Assembly: GCA_012841925.1 (NCBI GenBank)
Contig: DUTT01000046.1
Location: 1-64,000 of the forward strand
DNA from: Clostridiales bacterium
Lineage (GTDB): Bacteria > Bacillota > Clostridia > Peptostreptococcales > Anaerovoracaceae
Direction: 5' to 3'
Length of the DNA stretch: 64,000 nucleotides
Shown here: positions 19,221 through 28,665 of the stretch, piece by piece
How positions within the stretch are numbered: position 1 is the stretch's first letter
Layout: each line of letters begins with the position of its first letter
Program-made: the position numbers and the translations under genes
Notes under the pieces: generated by a model
What the model saw: only the letters and a program-made list of their open reading frames with translations
The model's database searches: none
What the model was told of the DNA's origin: nothing

Positions 19221-20342
19221 CTAAAACGTTTTGACGAGTTCGTCCACGTCGGTGAGCGGGCGGTTCTGCTTGATCGCCGTCTCCGCCAGCGTCAGTTTTC
19301 CGTCGTAGCACGTCAGCCCGGTGCGCATCAGATACTTGTTGTCCTTGAGCGCCTGCTCCACGCCCTTGTCGGCGATTTCGAGCACGATCGGCAGCGTCGC
19401 AAACGACAGCATCTCCGAAGCGGTCTTGGCAAACGCCGAAGGAATGTTGTCCACGCAGTAGTGGATGATGCCTTCTTCGACGTAGATCGGATCGTCGTGC
19501 GTCGTCGTGTGGGCCGATTCGAGCGCGCCCGGATCGTCGCAGGCGACGTCCACGATCATGGCACCCGGTTTCATCGTCTTGAGGTCTTCTTTATAGATGA
19601 GCGGATCGCTCTTCGTGCGGTCCCACATGATGCAGTTGATGATGACGTCCGACTCCTTGATGCACTTGACGAAGTTAGCGCGGTTGGACATCAGGAACGT
19701 AACGTTGTTCGGCAGCGCAAGCCTTGCAGCCTCCATCGCTTTGAGGTTGTTGTCGATGATGCGCACTTCGTTGCCCCAGGCTGCGGCGAGCGTCGCGGCA
19801 CCCATGCCGCTGTTACCGGCTCCGATAATCGTTACAACCGCCGTGTCGATGCCGGGAATGTTGCAGAGCATCTGCCCGTTTCCGCCGTGCACCGCCTGCT
19901 TGTAGTTGACAGCCGCCATAAATCCGCCTCTCCCCGCAAGCTGGCTCATGGGTTTGAGCAGGGGCAGTCCGCCGTCCGCGTCGCGGAAGTCCTCGTAGGC
20001 GAAGGCCGTGCAGCCGCTTTCGAGCAACACGTCGGTCTGCTCGGGATAGGCGTTGGAGTGGATATAGGTGATGACGATCTTATCCTTCGTGATGTACTTG
20101 AACTCTTCAGGGAATATTTCTTTGACCTTGTAAATCAGCTGGCACTTGTTATAGACCGTGTCTTTGTCCGCAACGATGGCACCGGCCGCTTCGTAGTCTG
20201 CATCCGATGAACCCGCGATCTTCCCCGCGTCGTGCTCGACGTAGACTTCGTGACCGTGTGCGACCAGTTCGCGCACCGTGTCGGGAACGGCAGCAACCCG
20301 GTATTCGTTCGGTTTAATTTCTTTCAGTACTCCGATGATCAT
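19221..20342 (-). CDS. ald: Alanine dehydrogenase (AlaDH/PNT family)
   Basis: 373-aa NAD-dependent enzyme interconverting alanine with pyruvate and ammonium, common in amino-acid-fermenting and sporulating Firmicutes. The N-terminus (MIIGVLKEIKPNEYRVA) and the dinucleotide fold TIIGAGNSGMGAA fit the family, as does the region near the catalytic His (ITYIHSN). Somewhat divergent from well-studied Ald in the central part, so a related substrate is not excluded. The ribosome site is AAAGGAGC. It stands alone on the minus strand between a terminator and the symporter gene. Confidence 0.82.
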   Translation of the reverse strand: MIIGVLKEIKPNEYRVAAVPDTVRELVAHGHEVYVEHDAGKIAGSSDADYEAAGAIVADKDTVYNKCQLIYKVKEIFPEEFKYITKDKIVITYIHSNAYPEQTDVLLESGCTAFAYEDFRDADGGLPLLKPMSQLAGRGGFMAAVNYKQAVHGGNGQMLCNIPGIDTAVVTIIGAGNSGMGAATLAAAWGNEVRIIDNNLKAMEAARLALPNNVTFLMSNRANFVKCIKESDVIINCIMWDRTKSDPLIYKEDLKTMKPGAMIVDVACDDPGALESAHTTTHDDPIYVEEGIIHYCVDNIPSAFAKTASEMLSFATLPIVLEIADKGVEQALKDNKYLMRTGLTCYDGKLTLAETAIKQNRPLTDVDELVKTF

Positions 20343-20480
20343 TTTTTGCTCCTTTCAGCTTCGCGCAATCCCACGATTTGGTTCCGACTGTAACTTGTTC
20401 ATTTATCATCAGCTCCGCACCGGCCCATCCGGCAGACGGAGCAAACGGTCATCCGTTGGTCGTTCCCGCGCCCGCTTCGC

Positions 20481-21905
20481 TCACTGAAACATCATTTCGA
20501 TCTGTGCGATGTCTTCCGGCGGCAGGGATTCCAGCCCCTGCTCTCTTCGGTACAGCTGTTCGGCCAGCAGCGCAAACCGCTGCTTGTTAACCCGGTAGCG
20601 CATCAGGAAGAACGCGCAGACCAGCATGCCGACGGCGGGGAACAGGATGAAAATCCGCTCGAGCATGGCGATGGCCTGCGGACTCTGCTCGGCCAGTCTC
20701 GCATCGAAACCGGATTGTGCGAGCAGCAGCGTTGTCAGGCGATGCGTCAAGGCGATCGACAGTACGGCAATCAGCGACTGTAGCGCCATCAAATTGCCCT
20801 CTCTTCTCTTTCCGTAGCGGTATTCATCCAGGTCCGTCACGTCGTAGAAGTTCGTGTTGCTCAGCTGCCAGTAGGCCGCCTGCGCGTAGACGCATCCGAT
20901 GATGTATACGTACATCTCCGTCGTATTGTTGATACCGCGATAGATAAACAGAAGCGCCAGAATGCCCATCGCACCCGTGGACGTCACCAGCAGCTCCTTC
21001 TTCCCATAGCGAAGCGCTCCCTTGGCGACGACGACGATGAATCCCATCTTGATGAGGTTCGTGACGACGAACATGCTCGAAATAAACGTCGGATCGATGC
21101 GCATCCTGTACAAGACATAGTATACCATACAGGCCGAATAAGTCGTAAACGAAAAACTGATCGACACCTTGGAATAGATCAGCGTGCGGTAGGGTTTCAG
21201 CCTCAACAGGTCGCCGTAGTCCTTCAGCGTCGACAGAATGCCCTGCTGTTCGGCCGGCGCCGTGACGACGCGCTCCCGCCCTCGCGTGCTGTTCCAGCAC
21301 GTCATGATTCCTACGAACACGAGCGAACTTATAGTGAGCGCAAACAGGAACCACGACCGGTCTTCGGCAATCCCCAGGCCGACGAGGAACGCCGTCACAG
21401 TCAAAGGAGCCGCCGAGCCGAGCAAATCCCCGGTCACGCTGAATACTCTGGACAGGCTGATCATGCGGATGCGGTCTTCGTAATCCGTGGCGACGTCCGC
21501 ACCGAGCGCGGTAAAGGCCACGAAGAAAATCGCATACGACACCCAGAATAAAACTCCAAAAAATAAATAATACGCCGCCTGAGCATCGGGCGACGCCTGG
21601 AAGTTATAGTAACAGGCGGTAAAGCTTGCGGGGAGGATAAAAGCGCTGACCAGAATGAGCGGCCGCCTCCGCCCGAACCGGCTGCGCAGGTTGTCGGAAA
21701 AGCGTCCGACAAAGGCGCTCACAAACGCATCGGCCATGATGCTGACCGAGATGATCGTTCCTGCCCGAGCGGCATCCAGCCCCACGACCGTCGTCAAAAA
21801 TACGAGCTGGTACGTGGTCACAAAGTTGTAATACAGTCCGTCCGGGAAGAACCCGACGCCGTAACCCAGATGTCTTTTTAATTGTTGAGCGCGTGTTTCC
21901 TTCAT
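20481..21905 (-). CDS. GPH-family (MelB-like) sugar:cation symporter
   Basis: 474-aa membrane protein with about twelve hydrophobic segments. The N-terminal GYGVGFFPDGLYYNF and the loop GRFSDNLRSRFGRRRPLIL are hallmarks of the glycoside-pentoside-hexuronide symporters. Such proteins take up glycosides or uronides with Na+ or H+. No glycosidase lies nearby, so the substrate is open. A C-terminal cytoplasmic tail follows the last helix. Confidence 0.85.
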   Translation of the reverse strand: MKETRAQQLKRHLGYGVGFFPDGLYYNFVTTYQLVFLTTVVGLDAARAGTIISVSIMADAFVSAFVGRFSDNLRSRFGRRRPLILVSAFILPASFTACYYNFQASPDAQAAYYLFFGVLFWVSYAIFFVAFTALGADVATDYEDRIRMISLSRVFSVTGDLLGSAAPLTVTAFLVGLGIAEDRSWFLFALTISSLVFVGIMTCWNSTRGRERVVTAPAEQQGILSTLKDYGDLLRLKPYRTLIYSKVSISFSFTTYSACMVYYVLYRMRIDPTFISSMFVVTNLIKMGFIVVVAKGALRYGKKELLVTSTGAMGILALLFIYRGINNTTEMYVYIIGCVYAQAAYWQLSNTNFYDVTDLDEYRYGKRREGNLMALQSLIAVLSIALTHRLTTLLLAQSGFDARLAEQSPQAIAMLERIFILFPAVGMLVCAFFLMRYRVNKQRFALLAEQLYRREQGLESLPPEDIAQIEMMFQ

Positions 21906-21940
21906 TGCGACGGACCGATCCCGCAGTCCGGCCTCCTGTC

Positions 21941-22522
21941 CTAGGATTTTTTAAAGATAAAATACAATCCTGCCGCAACGAGGCAGATGCCCGCGAGCGC
22001 CCGGCTGTTGATCCACGGGAAAAAGACCCGGATCAGGATGAGCGCGCCGAGCACGACCAGCGCGAAGCCCAGCGTCTTTGCGGTGCTGCCCGGTTTCCCG
22101 GCATGCATCCCTTTGACCCGCTCTACACTCGAAAGCGGTTTAGGCGAGTTCAGCTCCACACCGACCGCTTTCGCCTGTACGGGCGCGACCGACTCGGGCG
22201 GATTCTGCTGTGCATCCCCTTCTTCGTCTCCGCTGCCCTCTGCCTCCGCTGCGTCTTCTGCCGGAGTCACATGGATGACCGGTTCCGCGGAATCAGCTGC
22301 GCTGGATGCGTAGCGCCGGTCGGGAAGAACCTCCGGCTCGGAGGGGATGACGAGCGCGGCGATAATATAGAACAGCAATCCGCTGCCAAATGCGAGAGAG
22401 AAAAGCACGACTGCCAGCCTCACGACGAGGGAGTCGATGTCGAAGTATTCGGCGATGCCGCCGCACACGCCGAACAGCGCTTTGTCCTGCGATGATTTAT
22501 AGAGTTTATTTCTTGTACTCAT
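21941..22522 (-). CDS. PspC-domain membrane protein
   Basis: 193-aa protein. Residues 1-65 are a PspC domain (LYKSSQDKALFGVCGGIAEYF, then a hydrophobic segment ending VIPSEPEV), known from phage-shock and envelope-stress systems. A charged, acidic linker follows. Two closely spaced hydrophobic segments end the protein (LGFALVVLGALILI and AGICLVAAGLYFIF, ending KKS), as in the DUF5668 tail often attached to PspC. Likely an inner-membrane envelope-stress factor. No PspA homologue is in the window. Confidence 0.85.
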   Translation of the reverse strand: MSTRNKLYKSSQDKALFGVCGGIAEYFDIDSLVVRLAVVLFSLAFGSGLLFYIIAALVIPSEPEVLPDRRYASSAADSAEPVIHVTPAEDAAEAEGSGDEEGDAQQNPPESVAPVQAKAVGVELNSPKPLSSVERVKGMHAGKPGSTAKTLGFALVVLGALILIRVFFPWINSRALAGICLVAAGLYFIFKKS

Positions 22523-22613
22523 TCAATGAGCTCCTTTCGGTTCCCGGTTGTTTTTCGATGCGACGATGCCGCTCTTCATCGGCCTTGCCGGTTGTATCGG
22601 CCTTCGTCCCGAT

Positions 22614-23597
22614 TCATCGCTCTTCGCCGTAGTCCACAAAGCTGATATTGAGATCCACGGGCCCCGTGATGCCGTCGACCCGGCCGTTGTCCGTATACTG
22701 CCAGATCTGGAACGCATAGGGGAAAAACGGACGCCTGAAATACTGGGCGAACCACTTATCGTATTCGGTGAGGCGCGCAAGGTCCAGCTCGTCCATGTAC
22801 CAGCGGATGTTGCTGTACAGCATGGGCGTGTATCCGGCTTCCCGGATCGTCTCGCAAAAAGCGATGACGTGGTCGGTTCTCTGCTCCTGGGTGAGACCGG
22901 CCGTCCGGGCAGACTGAGAAGCGGCGTCTTCGAGGTCGAGAACCACCGGCCAGGTGATGTCGTAGGGCCGGATGTTTTCGAGCACGTACTCGGCTTCCTC
23001 GATCGCTTCTTCGACGGTGACGGCCTGCGTTACGAAGTACACGCCGGTCGCTATGCCGTTTTTCGTCGCTCCTTTTACATTTTCTTCGAACTTCTCGTCC
23101 AGGACGAGTCCGCCTTTGTCGTAGCCGCGGTACCCCAGGCGAATAAAGGCGTAGTGCACGCCGTCTTTGGCGACTTTCTCCCAGTCGATGGTCTCCTGGT
23201 AGCGGGATACATCGATGCCCTTGATGGACACGGTCTTACCGTTGCGGACGTACTCCACTTCGCGGTGGATCGTTCCCTTCTCCACGAGATGATCCCAGTT
23301 GTAGTCGGAACGGGGCAGCGAGGAATCGACGGGTGCGAATACGAACGACCCGACCTTATCCTTGTAGACAATCGTATCGGTAAACAGGCGCTGCGCCAAT
23401 TCCCACACGCTTTTACTCTCCTGTACATAGCGAAAAATGGCGCTCCGACTGATCGTGATGCTGTCGCTTTTTCCATCGGTCGCCGGCGGTTTTGCATGCG
23501 TCGGATTTTCGGGCGATCCCGTGCACCCGGCTACGAGCAACGCGGCCAGCACTGCCGTCAATGCGATGCGGATTGCCATTCTTCTTTTTCTCGTCAT
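22614..23597 (-). CDS. GH25-family lysozyme-like lipoprotein
   Basis: 327-aa exported muramidase-type protein. A basic N-terminus, hydrophobic stretch and lipobox LLVAGC indicate lipid anchoring. The catalytic GH25 domain starts at KGIDVSRYQETIDW (acidic residue in GIDVS), followed by YAFIRLGYRG, TGVYFVTQAV and WPVVLDLED with the second acidic cluster. It should cut the MurNAc-GlcNAc bond in peptidoglycan. About 90 residues between lipobox and enzyme are of unknown fold. ATG 23597 has AAAGGAACG upstream. Confidence 0.9.
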   Translation of the reverse strand: MTRKRRMAIRIALTAVLAALLVAGCTGSPENPTHAKPPATDGKSDSITISRSAIFRYVQESKSVWELAQRLFTDTIVYKDKVGSFVFAPVDSSLPRSDYNWDHLVEKGTIHREVEYVRNGKTVSIKGIDVSRYQETIDWEKVAKDGVHYAFIRLGYRGYDKGGLVLDEKFEENVKGATKNGIATGVYFVTQAVTVEEAIEEAEYVLENIRPYDITWPVVLDLEDAASQSARTAGLTQEQRTDHVIAFCETIREAGYTPMLYSNIRWYMDELDLARLTEYDKWFAQYFRRPFFPYAFQIWQYTDNGRVDGITGPVDLNISFVDYGEER

Positions 23598-23645
23598 GCA
23601 AGCGTTCCTTTCCGATGTGGGAAATCTGCTGTACCCCACCCAGCT

Positions 23646-23675
23646 ATTGTATCACAGGGCGTAGGATGGACACAA
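23646..23675 (-). promoter_or_regulatory. Candidate promoter of the GH25 gene
   Basis: TTGTGT (23670-23675), 18-base spacer and TACAAT (23646-23651) on the minus strand, about 50 bases upstream of the start. Confidence 0.45.
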
Positions 23676-23739
23676 CCAAACTGTGCGCACAGACTTTCCG
23701 CAAATTCGCCGCATTCCCGTTCGATCGCGAAGTCCGATC

Positions 23740-24843
23740 TTATTCCGCTTTGGCTGCGATGTAGCGATTGTGACCGGCAATTACCTTGTAGTATCCGGAC
23801 AGCTCCCGGTCCGTTTCTTCGCTTCCGGTGTCCAGAAGAAGCGGCCGGCCTCCGAGCGAAGCGAGCTTCAGCTGAGTGGCGATGACGATGATGTTGTCCT
23901 TTCCGACGGCTTGCAGCACGGCGGGCGTCAGCTGCTGATTGCCGCGCCCGAGGAGGAATCCCTGTCCACCCGTAACGGTGAGCACCAGCTTGAGGGGACG
24001 GCCGGCCGCCAGTTCCAGGATGCGGCTCCCGTACACATCGGCTTCGATCAGCTGTTTGTTGCAGATCAGATCCACGCCGATGAGCGTGCCCGCGAGTCCG
24101 AGGCGCTCCGTAACCCTGTATGTCGTCGTGCCGGCCCCGATCAGGTAGCAGACATCCTGTTCCATATCGCGGATCACCGCGGCGGCGATCGCATCGGCGG
24201 CCGCCTGCTCGGAGAGCAGGCTCGGCGCCTTCCGTCCCTGAATCAGGCGGTTTTTCCGCGGGACGGACAGGTAGCCGCGCAGGCGAACATCGACGCGGCC
24301 GAGGCGGTACTGCTCTTCGTCGATGTCGAGCACTTCGGCCTGTTCGAGCTCGCTGCGGAATCCGGTCAGATACAGCCGCGCCAGTTCGCCTGCGGCCGCC
24401 GGCGTCGTCGCATACACCGGCGAGTAGATTTTGACGCCTGTCGGGATGCCGAGCACCGGGTGCTTTTCTCCGATCGCCTCGTACATATCTGCCGCAGTGC
24501 CGTCTCCGCCTGCAAACAGGATGAGGTCGACGCCGCGGAGCGCCAGTTTTTTAGCGAGCGCTCTCGTATCTCCGGCTCCGGTGGAACCCGATGTCTCGTG
24601 CAGCACCTGCGTCTCGAATCCCAGGCTGCGCGCACTCGCTTCGCCGAGGTCACCGCTCCCCGTGTAGATGACCGCTTCGTCTTTGAGAGGCAGCAGTCCA
24701 CGGAGCGCGGTCTTTGCGCGCTCGTTTGAAAGAGGCTCTGCGCCGCGGCGCAGAGCCTCCTCGACCATGCCGTCCGTTCCCTTGAGCCCGACGCTTCCGC
24801 CCAGGCCCGCCACGGGATTTACGATCAGTCCGATTTGGATCAT
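23740..24843 (-). CDS. ATP-NAD kinase family protein (AcoX-like)
   Basis: 367-aa protein with the NAD-kinase/diacylglycerol-kinase fold: VNPVAGLGGSVGLKG at the N-terminus, the nucleotide loop LFAGGDGTAADM and GIPTGVKIYS. It belongs to the long COG3199-type group related to AcoX rather than to housekeeping NadK. NADP formation or phosphorylation of another small molecule is possible. ATG 24843 overlaps the gcvPB-like stop in ATGA, so translation is coupled. Being the last gene of the SDR/GcvPA-like/GcvPB-like operon, it probably serves that pathway. The upstream extension to 24972 lies inside the neighbour and is not used. Confidence 0.82.
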   Translation of the reverse strand: MIQIGLIVNPVAGLGGSVGLKGTDGMVEEALRRGAEPLSNERAKTALRGLLPLKDEAVIYTGSGDLGEASARSLGFETQVLHETSGSTGAGDTRALAKKLALRGVDLILFAGGDGTAADMYEAIGEKHPVLGIPTGVKIYSPVYATTPAAAGELARLYLTGFRSELEQAEVLDIDEEQYRLGRVDVRLRGYLSVPRKNRLIQGRKAPSLLSEQAAADAIAAAVIRDMEQDVCYLIGAGTTTYRVTERLGLAGTLIGVDLICNKQLIEADVYGSRILELAAGRPLKLVLTVTGGQGFLLGRGNQQLTPAVLQAVGKDNIIVIATQLKLASLGGRPLLLDTGSEETDRELSGYYKVIAGHNRYIAAKAE

Positions 24844-26408
24844 TTGTACTTTCTGTTGTAGATTTTCCACGTGATCGCCCAACCGTCCGGATCGTCCATC
24901 CAGCGCTCGTCCACCTGGTGAATCGTGCTTCGATGCGGCGCTGCCTTCACAATATCCGGAGTCTGGTAGCATTCCTGAATGATGTGCGCGACCGTATCGA
25001 CGTACTCGTCGATATCCTTTTTCGACGGAGACTCCGTCGGCTCCAGCGTAATCGGTTCCGGCAGATAGTACGGGTGGTGGGAGGTCCAGAAATGCATGCC
25101 GAAATCCATCATGCGCCTCTGCACGTCACCCGACGTAATCCCCGTATCCTTCGTCACCTGCTCCATCGTGTAGCGGCACTGCTCCACGCGCTGATTGTTC
25201 CCGTCCTCGTAGTAGGCCGAGATGCCGGGGATACTCATCATGCGCTTAAACAGATAGTTGTTGTTGAGCACGGCCGTCTTTGTCACCTGCCACAGGCCGT
25301 TTGGCCCCAGCATGCGAATCCAGCAGTAGGCGCGCAGCACGACCGGCGCCACGCCCATAAACGCGCGGACTTTCGAAACGCCGTGCTCTTCGTCTGCAAA
25401 GTCGCACTCGAGCCTATATTTCTTGCCGTCGAACTCCACCGAAGGCACCGGCAGGAACGGAATGAGCTTCTCCACGACGCCCGCCGCTCCGCACGCCGGC
25501 CCGCTGCAGCCGTGCGGCGACGAAAACGTCTTGTGCAGGTTGAAGTGACACATGTCGAATCCCGCTTCCTTCGCGCGGGCCACACCGAGCACGGCGTTGC
25601 CGTTCGCCTGGTCGTAGCAGCACAGCGCTCCCACGGAGTGCGCGTAATCTACCAGCTCTTTGATGTGTCCGTTGAACAGACCGGTATCCTCGGGATTGGC
25701 GACCATAAACGCCGCCGTCTTCTCGGAGCAGACCGCTTTAAACGCCTCTAAATCCGGCAGACCTGTGTCTGGATCCGGCTGGACGTAGACGATATCGTAT
25801 CCGGTGACCGCCGGCGCTGCCGCATCGGAGGGGTGCGAATACAATGTCGTAATCACTTCGGTGCGCTGGTCGGCTTCGCCGATGCTCTCGAAGTAGCCGC
25901 GCACCATGGACGCCATCAGGAAGATCGCCTGCGACCCGCCGCCCGGCTGGAATGTAAACTTGTCCAGGCCCGAGATTTCTCTCATGTACAGGTCCATCTC
26001 GTAGTACATCTGCAGCATGCCCTGCACCGTGTCCTCATCCTGCAGAGGATGCATGTCGGCGACGAGCCGTGCGAGCTGTTCGTTGACTTTCGGGCTGTAC
26101 TTCATCGTGCACGTGCCCTGCCCGATTTCGATGTTCACATCGGCCCCCAGCGTCATCTGGGACAGGCGCATATAGTGGCGCAGCACGCGGTTCTGAGATA
26201 TCTCGGGCAGGTTGACGCGCTCTTTGCGCTTCAGGTGATCCGGAAGATCCGAAATCCCGTCACCGACGGCAGCCGCCACCGCCGCACTCGCCTTCGGCAC
26301 GGATACGCCCCGTTCGCCCGGCGTGCTCAGTTCGAATATGATCGGTTCGTCCCACTTCGCCTGGTGAAAACCGGTGCGTACCTTTTTTGATCTGTCAATT
26401 CTTTTCAT
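24840..26408 (-). CDS. Glycine dehydrogenase subunit 2-like protein (divergent GcvPB)
   Basis: 522-aa PLP enzyme of the GcvPB family. The N-terminal half shows RHYMRLSQMTLGAD, GTCTMKYSPK and FTFQPGGGSQA, and the PLP lysine is Lys293 in HFNLHKTFSSPHG. After it, standard GcvPB has a run of glycines (GGGGPG). Here it reads CSGPACG, a clear departure. In the glycine cleavage system GcvPA and GcvPB decarboxylate glycine and load GcvH. No gcvH or gcvT is present here. ATG 26408 was chosen at MKRIDR after the ribosome site GGGGAAAGGAG. A related but distinct amino-acid substrate is plausible. Confidence 0.8.
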   Translation of the reverse strand: MKRIDRSKKVRTGFHQAKWDEPIIFELSTPGERGVSVPKASAAVAAAVGDGISDLPDHLKRKERVNLPEISQNRVLRHYMRLSQMTLGADVNIEIGQGTCTMKYSPKVNEQLARLVADMHPLQDEDTVQGMLQMYYEMDLYMREISGLDKFTFQPGGGSQAIFLMASMVRGYFESIGEADQRTEVITTLYSHPSDAAAPAVTGYDIVYVQPDPDTGLPDLEAFKAVCSEKTAAFMVANPEDTGLFNGHIKELVDYAHSVGALCCYDQANGNAVLGVARAKEAGFDMCHFNLHKTFSSPHGCSGPACGAAGVVEKLIPFLPVPSVEFDGKKYRLECDFADEEHGVSKVRAFMGVAPVVLRAYCWIRMLGPNGLWQVTKTAVLNNNYLFKRMMSIPGISAYYEDGNNQRVEQCRYTMEQVTKDTGITSGDVQRRMMDFGMHFWTSHHPYYLPEPITLEPTESPSKKDIDEYVDTVAHIIQECYQTPDIVKAAPHRSTIHQVDERWMDDPDGWAITWKIYNRKYK

Positions 26409-26427
26409 GGCACTCTCCTTTCCCCGG

Positions 26428-27822
26428 TTATGCCAGGATCCTGGCCAGTACATTGGCCAGCCGATCGATGTCGCGCTGCGTGTGAATCTCGGTGACGCAG
26501 TACAGCGCCTGCTGTCCGAGATGCGGGAATTCCGCGCTCACGTCCTTGCCGCCGAAAATCCCCTCGCTCAGAAGGAGATCGTTCACCTCGCTGACGGTCT
26601 TTCCGGTTGCGGTAAAGTCGACCAGGAACTCCTTGAAGAACAGGCCGCCGGCGCTGTTGGCGCGAACGCCTTTAATTTCGTTCAATTTTTTTACAGCGTA
26701 ACGGGCGTTCTGCATGCAGGTCTGCCCGACTTCCTCCATGCCTGCAGGCCCCATCGTCGCCAGGTATACGCCGGCCGTGAGACCCCACAGAGCCGCCTGC
26801 GTGCCGACGTACTCCTTGCCGCCCTCTCTCAGGTCGCCAAACGACGTCCGGTCGTAGGCCACGTCGCCGAAACCGTATTCGCCCGGCTCGACGGTCGGTG
26901 CGATGCCGAACAGGCGCGAGGGATATTCGTTGACATAGGCTTCTTCGTCGCGCGTCGCCATAAAGCCGGCCAGCCCGCCGCCGTAGTTCATGTGGATACC
27001 CAGAGGCTGCAGCTCGCCGCATACGATGTCCGCACCGTACTCGGGCGGCGTCGCGAGCACGCCGAGCGTGATGGGATCGACGCCCACGAGGCTCTCCGCA
27101 CCCGCTTCGTGCGCGATGCGGGAGATTTCTGCACCTCTCGTCTCGATGACGCCCAGGTAGTTCGGATTTTCGAAATATACGCCGGCCGTCTGCGGTCCGA
27201 CTTTTTTCTTCAGGTCCTCGATATCGATCTGCCCGTCTTCCGTGCAGTCCACGGTTACGAATTCGATCGTCGCGCGCCCGAAGTTCTCGATGATGGCCCT
27301 CTTCTCCGGATCCAGAATCGCCGGAAGCACGATTTGAGGCCTGCCGGTTTTCCGGTGCGCCATGGCGCACGTCGTCGCGGCAGCCTGCGGCCAGTCGATG
27401 GCCGGCACGTTGACGACGTCCATGCCCACGAGCTCCGCCACCATGCTCTGGTATTCAAACTGAGACTGGAAGCGGCCCAGCTCGTTGTACGCTTCTCCGC
27501 CGTACGCAGTCAGAAATTCGCCTCTGGAGTTGATTTCGTCGCAGATGGCCGGCACGTAGTGCTGCCAGCAACCGGCGCCCAGAAAGTTCAGATATTTCTT
27601 GCAGTCACCGTCACCCGAAAACAGCTCTTCGACGTGCCTGCGCAGTTCGTATTCGGACCCGAACGCTTCGGGAATGTCCATCTCTCCTTTGAACAACAGC
27701 GTATCCGGCACGTTCTTGTGCAGGTCATCCAGGGATTCCAGCCCGATAAAGTCGAGCATCTCGCGCTCGATCTCCGGAACGGAATTCGGGATGTAAGGAT
27801 GATTGGGAAATCCTTTTTTCAT
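26428..27822 (-). CDS. Glycine dehydrogenase subunit 1-like protein (divergent GcvPA)
   Basis: 464-aa protein with the GcvPA layout: HPYIPNSVPEIEREMLDFIG at the start, FLGAGCWQHYVPA and SRGEFLTAYG, GADIVCGELQPLG. Two stretches normally near-invariant in GcvPA differ: the MYDGATA region reads PAIDWPQAAA, and the REQHIRREKATSNICTNQ region reads TSFGDLREGGKEYVGTQ. The scaffold is thus that of GcvPA but the active-site surroundings are not. It pairs with the GcvPB-like gene 20 bases downstream. I judge it a paralogue with a changed substrate rather than a housekeeping glycine decarboxylase. Confidence 0.8.
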   Translation of the reverse strand: MKKGFPNHPYIPNSVPEIEREMLDFIGLESLDDLHKNVPDTLLFKGEMDIPEAFGSEYELRRHVEELFSGDGDCKKYLNFLGAGCWQHYVPAICDEINSRGEFLTAYGGEAYNELGRFQSQFEYQSMVAELVGMDVVNVPAIDWPQAAATTCAMAHRKTGRPQIVLPAILDPEKRAIIENFGRATIEFVTVDCTEDGQIDIEDLKKKVGPQTAGVYFENPNYLGVIETRGAEISRIAHEAGAESLVGVDPITLGVLATPPEYGADIVCGELQPLGIHMNYGGGLAGFMATRDEEAYVNEYPSRLFGIAPTVEPGEYGFGDVAYDRTSFGDLREGGKEYVGTQAALWGLTAGVYLATMGPAGMEEVGQTCMQNARYAVKKLNEIKGVRANSAGGLFFKEFLVDFTATGKTVSEVNDLLLSEGIFGGKDVSAEFPHLGQQALYCVTEIHTQRDIDRLANVLARILA

Positions 27823-27853
27823 AGCGTACTCCTTTTACTACTACTGTGTATGC

Positions 27854-28648
27854 TTATGCGATACCGCCGCCGTCCACAACGAGGGCCGTGCCCGTGACCC
27901 ACGTAGACAGGTCGCTCGCTAAAAACAAGACGGCGTTTGCGATGTCTTCCGGTTGGCCGATTCTTGCGATCGGACGATCGGCGCCGCACGAGCGCAGAAA
28001 TTCTTCTTCGGACACCTGATCGTTGATGGCGCCGGTCTGGTAGCCTTCGTCGATCATCATCGAGGTGACCGTGTCGCCCGGACACACGGAGTTGACGCGG
28101 ATGTTGTCCTTTCCGTGGTCGATGGCCATGGCGCGCGTCACGTTGACGATGCCGCCCTTCACCGCACAGTACGCGGCGGCCAGATCGCCTCCCTTGAGGC
28201 CCCAGCCCGATCCGCTGTTGATGATGCTGCCGCCTCCGGCTTTCCGCATCTCGGGTATGACATATTTCGAAAATAAAAACAAACCTTTGAGCCCGACGCC
28301 CAGCACGAAGTCCCACTCCTTGACGGTGAGATCCTCCACGGTCTTTCTGACCGTGACACCGGCGTTGTTAAACAAGATATCGATCCGTCCGAATGAGCGG
28401 ACAATGCCTTCGACCGTCTCGCTGACCTGCTCCTCGTTCATTACGTCGCAGCGGAAGAACTCGGCATTCCTTCCGGCTTCCTGCATGTGGCGGACTGCGT
28501 CCGCTCCTGCGGGATCGATGTCGACGACCGCCACGGCTGCACCGTATGCCGATAAAAGCTGTGCGGTTGCAAGCCCGATGCCCGAACCGGCGCCCGTGAT
28601 GACCGCAACTTTACCGGTCAAGTTGAGCGGATCTTTTTTTTGAAGCAT
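27854..28648 (-). CDS. SDR-family oxidoreductase
   Basis: 264-aa short-chain dehydrogenase. Cofactor loop TGAGSGIGLA, Asp in VDIDPAG (favouring NAD over NADP), NNAGV, and catalytic Ser/Tyr/Lys in INSGSG and YCAVKGG; the family tail VTGTALVVDGGG is present. It may oxidise or reduce a hydroxy acid or alcohol. ATG 28648 is fixed by AGGAGGGCACAGC. First gene of the operon leading to the GcvPA-like pair 31 bases downstream, so it probably acts on the same metabolite. Its leader carries five 12-base repeats. Confidence 0.9.
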   Translation of the reverse strand: MLQKKDPLNLTGKVAVITGAGSGIGLATAQLLSAYGAAVAVVDIDPAGADAVRHMQEAGRNAEFFRCDVMNEEQVSETVEGIVRSFGRIDILFNNAGVTVRKTVEDLTVKEWDFVLGVGLKGLFLFSKYVIPEMRKAGGGSIINSGSGWGLKGGDLAAAYCAVKGGIVNVTRAMAIDHGKDNIRVNSVCPGDTVTSMMIDEGYQTGAINDQVSEEEFLRSCGADRPIARIGQPEDIANAVLFLASDLSTWVTGTALVVDGGGIA

Positions 28649-28665
28649 GCTGTGCCCTCCTGTTT

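Noticed and set aside
27823..27853. Glycine riboswitch before the GcvPA-like gene
   Set aside because: Only 31 bases lie between the SDR and GcvPA-like genes, and the SDR leader lacks the glycine aptamer core.
26374..27897. 507-codon plus-strand frame opposite the GcvPA-like gene
   Set aside because: Shadow frame; composition typical of antisense reading.
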